Assembly (NCBI GenBank): GCA_030064795.1
Contig: JASJEI010000570.1
Location: 1-5,968 of the forward strand
Direction of reading: 5' to 3'
DNA: 5,968 nucleotides
Origin: Pleurocapsa sp. MO_226.B13
GTDB taxonomy: Bacteria; Cyanobacteriota; Cyanobacteriia; Cyanobacteriales; Xenococcaceae
Below, piece by piece: positions 5,317 through 5,968 of the stretch (position 1 is its first letter; every line of letters starts with the position of its first letter). Below the pieces are notes generated by a model. The model was given only the letters and a program-made list of their open reading frames with translations. It ran no database searches and was not told where the DNA came from. Both the position numbers and the translations under genes were made by a program.

Positions 5317-5968
5317 ATGGCAAAAAAGAGAACTACATTAACTATAAAAGGTATAGGTGTATTAGATGCACCATGCGACACTTACTTAGGTAAAGTGATC
5401 GATTACGTTAAGCAAACACCATTCAATCAAAACAATAAAGGGATAGCTATTGAAATGCTATTTGCTCGATTTCTACCATTAGTATTAGAAAGAAACTCGC
5501 CATCCAATCGAGTTATTGCAATTGAATGTGCGATTAAATGTGAGACATGGGCAAAAGTGATTAGAGAGCTATGGGGATTAAATGAACCCACTCCTACTTA
5601 TCCCAAAGTTTATTCCTTACCTCAAATCGAGCGTGCTCTTCCTCTAACGACTAATACTCCATCAAATCTCCCATCTCCAGAGGCAGAGATGACGGAGACA
5701 AAAGAACTGAGATCGGAAGAATTGACCGCAAAAGCCAAAGAATTAGAAGAGTTCGAGCAAATGCTTATTGAGATAGTCGATAGTTCCTCTTCGGTTTGGT
5801 CAGCAAAAGATAAATTAGTTGAAATGCAGCCAATCGACGATGAAGATTGGACGGAAGCGCAATGGGATTTGTGGAATAAATATACCACTAAGCAAGAAGA
5901 CATAATCGACCAGCAGCTTCTGGGAGATTTGGCTCCTCAATTAAAAGGCGGTAGCGGTCGAGACTCTG
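5317..5968 (+). CDS. Unknown acidic protein, 3' end beyond the window
   Basis: An open frame begins at ATG 5317 and runs through 217 complete codons to the right edge without a stop. An in-frame TAG at 5305-5307 and no start between them make this ATG the only candidate; there is no clear ribosome-binding site, which is common in cyanobacteria. The N-terminal part (about 1-90) starts with a basic MAKKRTTLTIKG, continues with LGKVIDYVKQTPF and IAIEMLFARFLPLVLERN, and ends with ETWAKVIRELWGL, consistent with a small helical domain. A Pro/Thr-rich linker (90-121) leads to a strongly acidic, probably coiled-coil segment (122-155), then a Trp-containing acidic part (DDEDWTEAQWDLWNKY). I do not recognise the family. 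It follows the AT-rich repeat region and is transcribed away from the mob operon, a position that could suit a replication or partition accessory protein, but nothing in the sequence proves this. Confidence 0.75.
   Translation, partial: MAKKRTTLTIKGIGVLDAPCDTYLGKVIDYVKQTPFNQNNKGIAIEMLFARFLPLVLERNSPSNRVIAIECAIKCETWAKVIRELWGLNEPTPTYPKVYSLPQIERALPLTTNTPSNLPSPEAEMTETKELRSEELTAKAKELEEFEQMLIEIVDSSSSVWSAKDKLVEMQPIDDEDWTEAQWDLWNKYTTKQEDIIDQQLLGDLAPQLKGGSGRDS

Noticed and set aside
5622..5903. A 93-codon open frame on the minus strand.
   Set aside because: It is antisense to the longer open frame from 5317; its Ser/Val-rich product is what the reverse of Glu/Asp/Asn-rich codons gives, and it has no recognisable motif.

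Overview
The window looks like accessory DNA, most likely part of a plasmid or integrated mobilizable element, from a cyanobacterium. Five perfect copies of the cyanobacterial octamer GCGATCGC (HIP1) lie in under 6 kb, where about 0.1 is expected by chance. The gene content is a mobile-element cargo: a decayed transposase, a toxin-antitoxin pair, a mobilization operon, and a long AT-rich control region leading into an unknown gene.

From left to right, positions 1-1604 (+) hold the 3' part of a large DDE-type transposase gene whose 5' end lies outside the window. It reads through four segments in three frames. Each of the three frame changes is repaired exactly by removing one base from a short run (CCC at 408-410, TTTTGGG at 657-663, AAA at 1133-1135). 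Positions 1605-1747 carry a promoter and operator-like region. Positions 1748-2266 and 2244-2909 (+) encode a type II toxin-antitoxin pair: an antitoxin with a helix-turn-helix and a C-terminal Xre/MbcA/ParS toxin-binding domain, overlapping by 23 nt a RES-domain toxin. A GC-rich palindromic element of about 50 bp has inserted in frame inside the RES toxin gene, adding about 17 residues near its C-terminus.

Convergent to the toxin, with one base between the stop codons, is a leftward mobilization operon. It consists of a MobC-like ribbon-helix-helix accessory protein (4796-4422) and a 504-aa relaxase (4425-2911), which overlap through TTGA, so the relaxase appears to start at TTG. The C-terminal third of the relaxase resembles the DUF3991/Toprim module of plasmid primase-type proteins, but the catalytic acidic residues seem to be lost.

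Positions 4797-5316 contain no gene. The part next to mobC is the likely place for oriT. The rest, about 24% G+C over 4921-5220, holds a 13-bp tandem repeat, three TTGCTAA motifs and a striking cluster of six CTAG sites, and is a candidate plasmid control, replication or partition region. From 5317 an open frame (+) of at least 217 codons runs off the right edge. It encodes an acidic protein that I do not recognise.

Taken together, the relaxase and MobC would give transfer, the RES/Xre pair would stabilise the element, and the right-hand region may hold replication or partition functions. That last point is inference from layout only.
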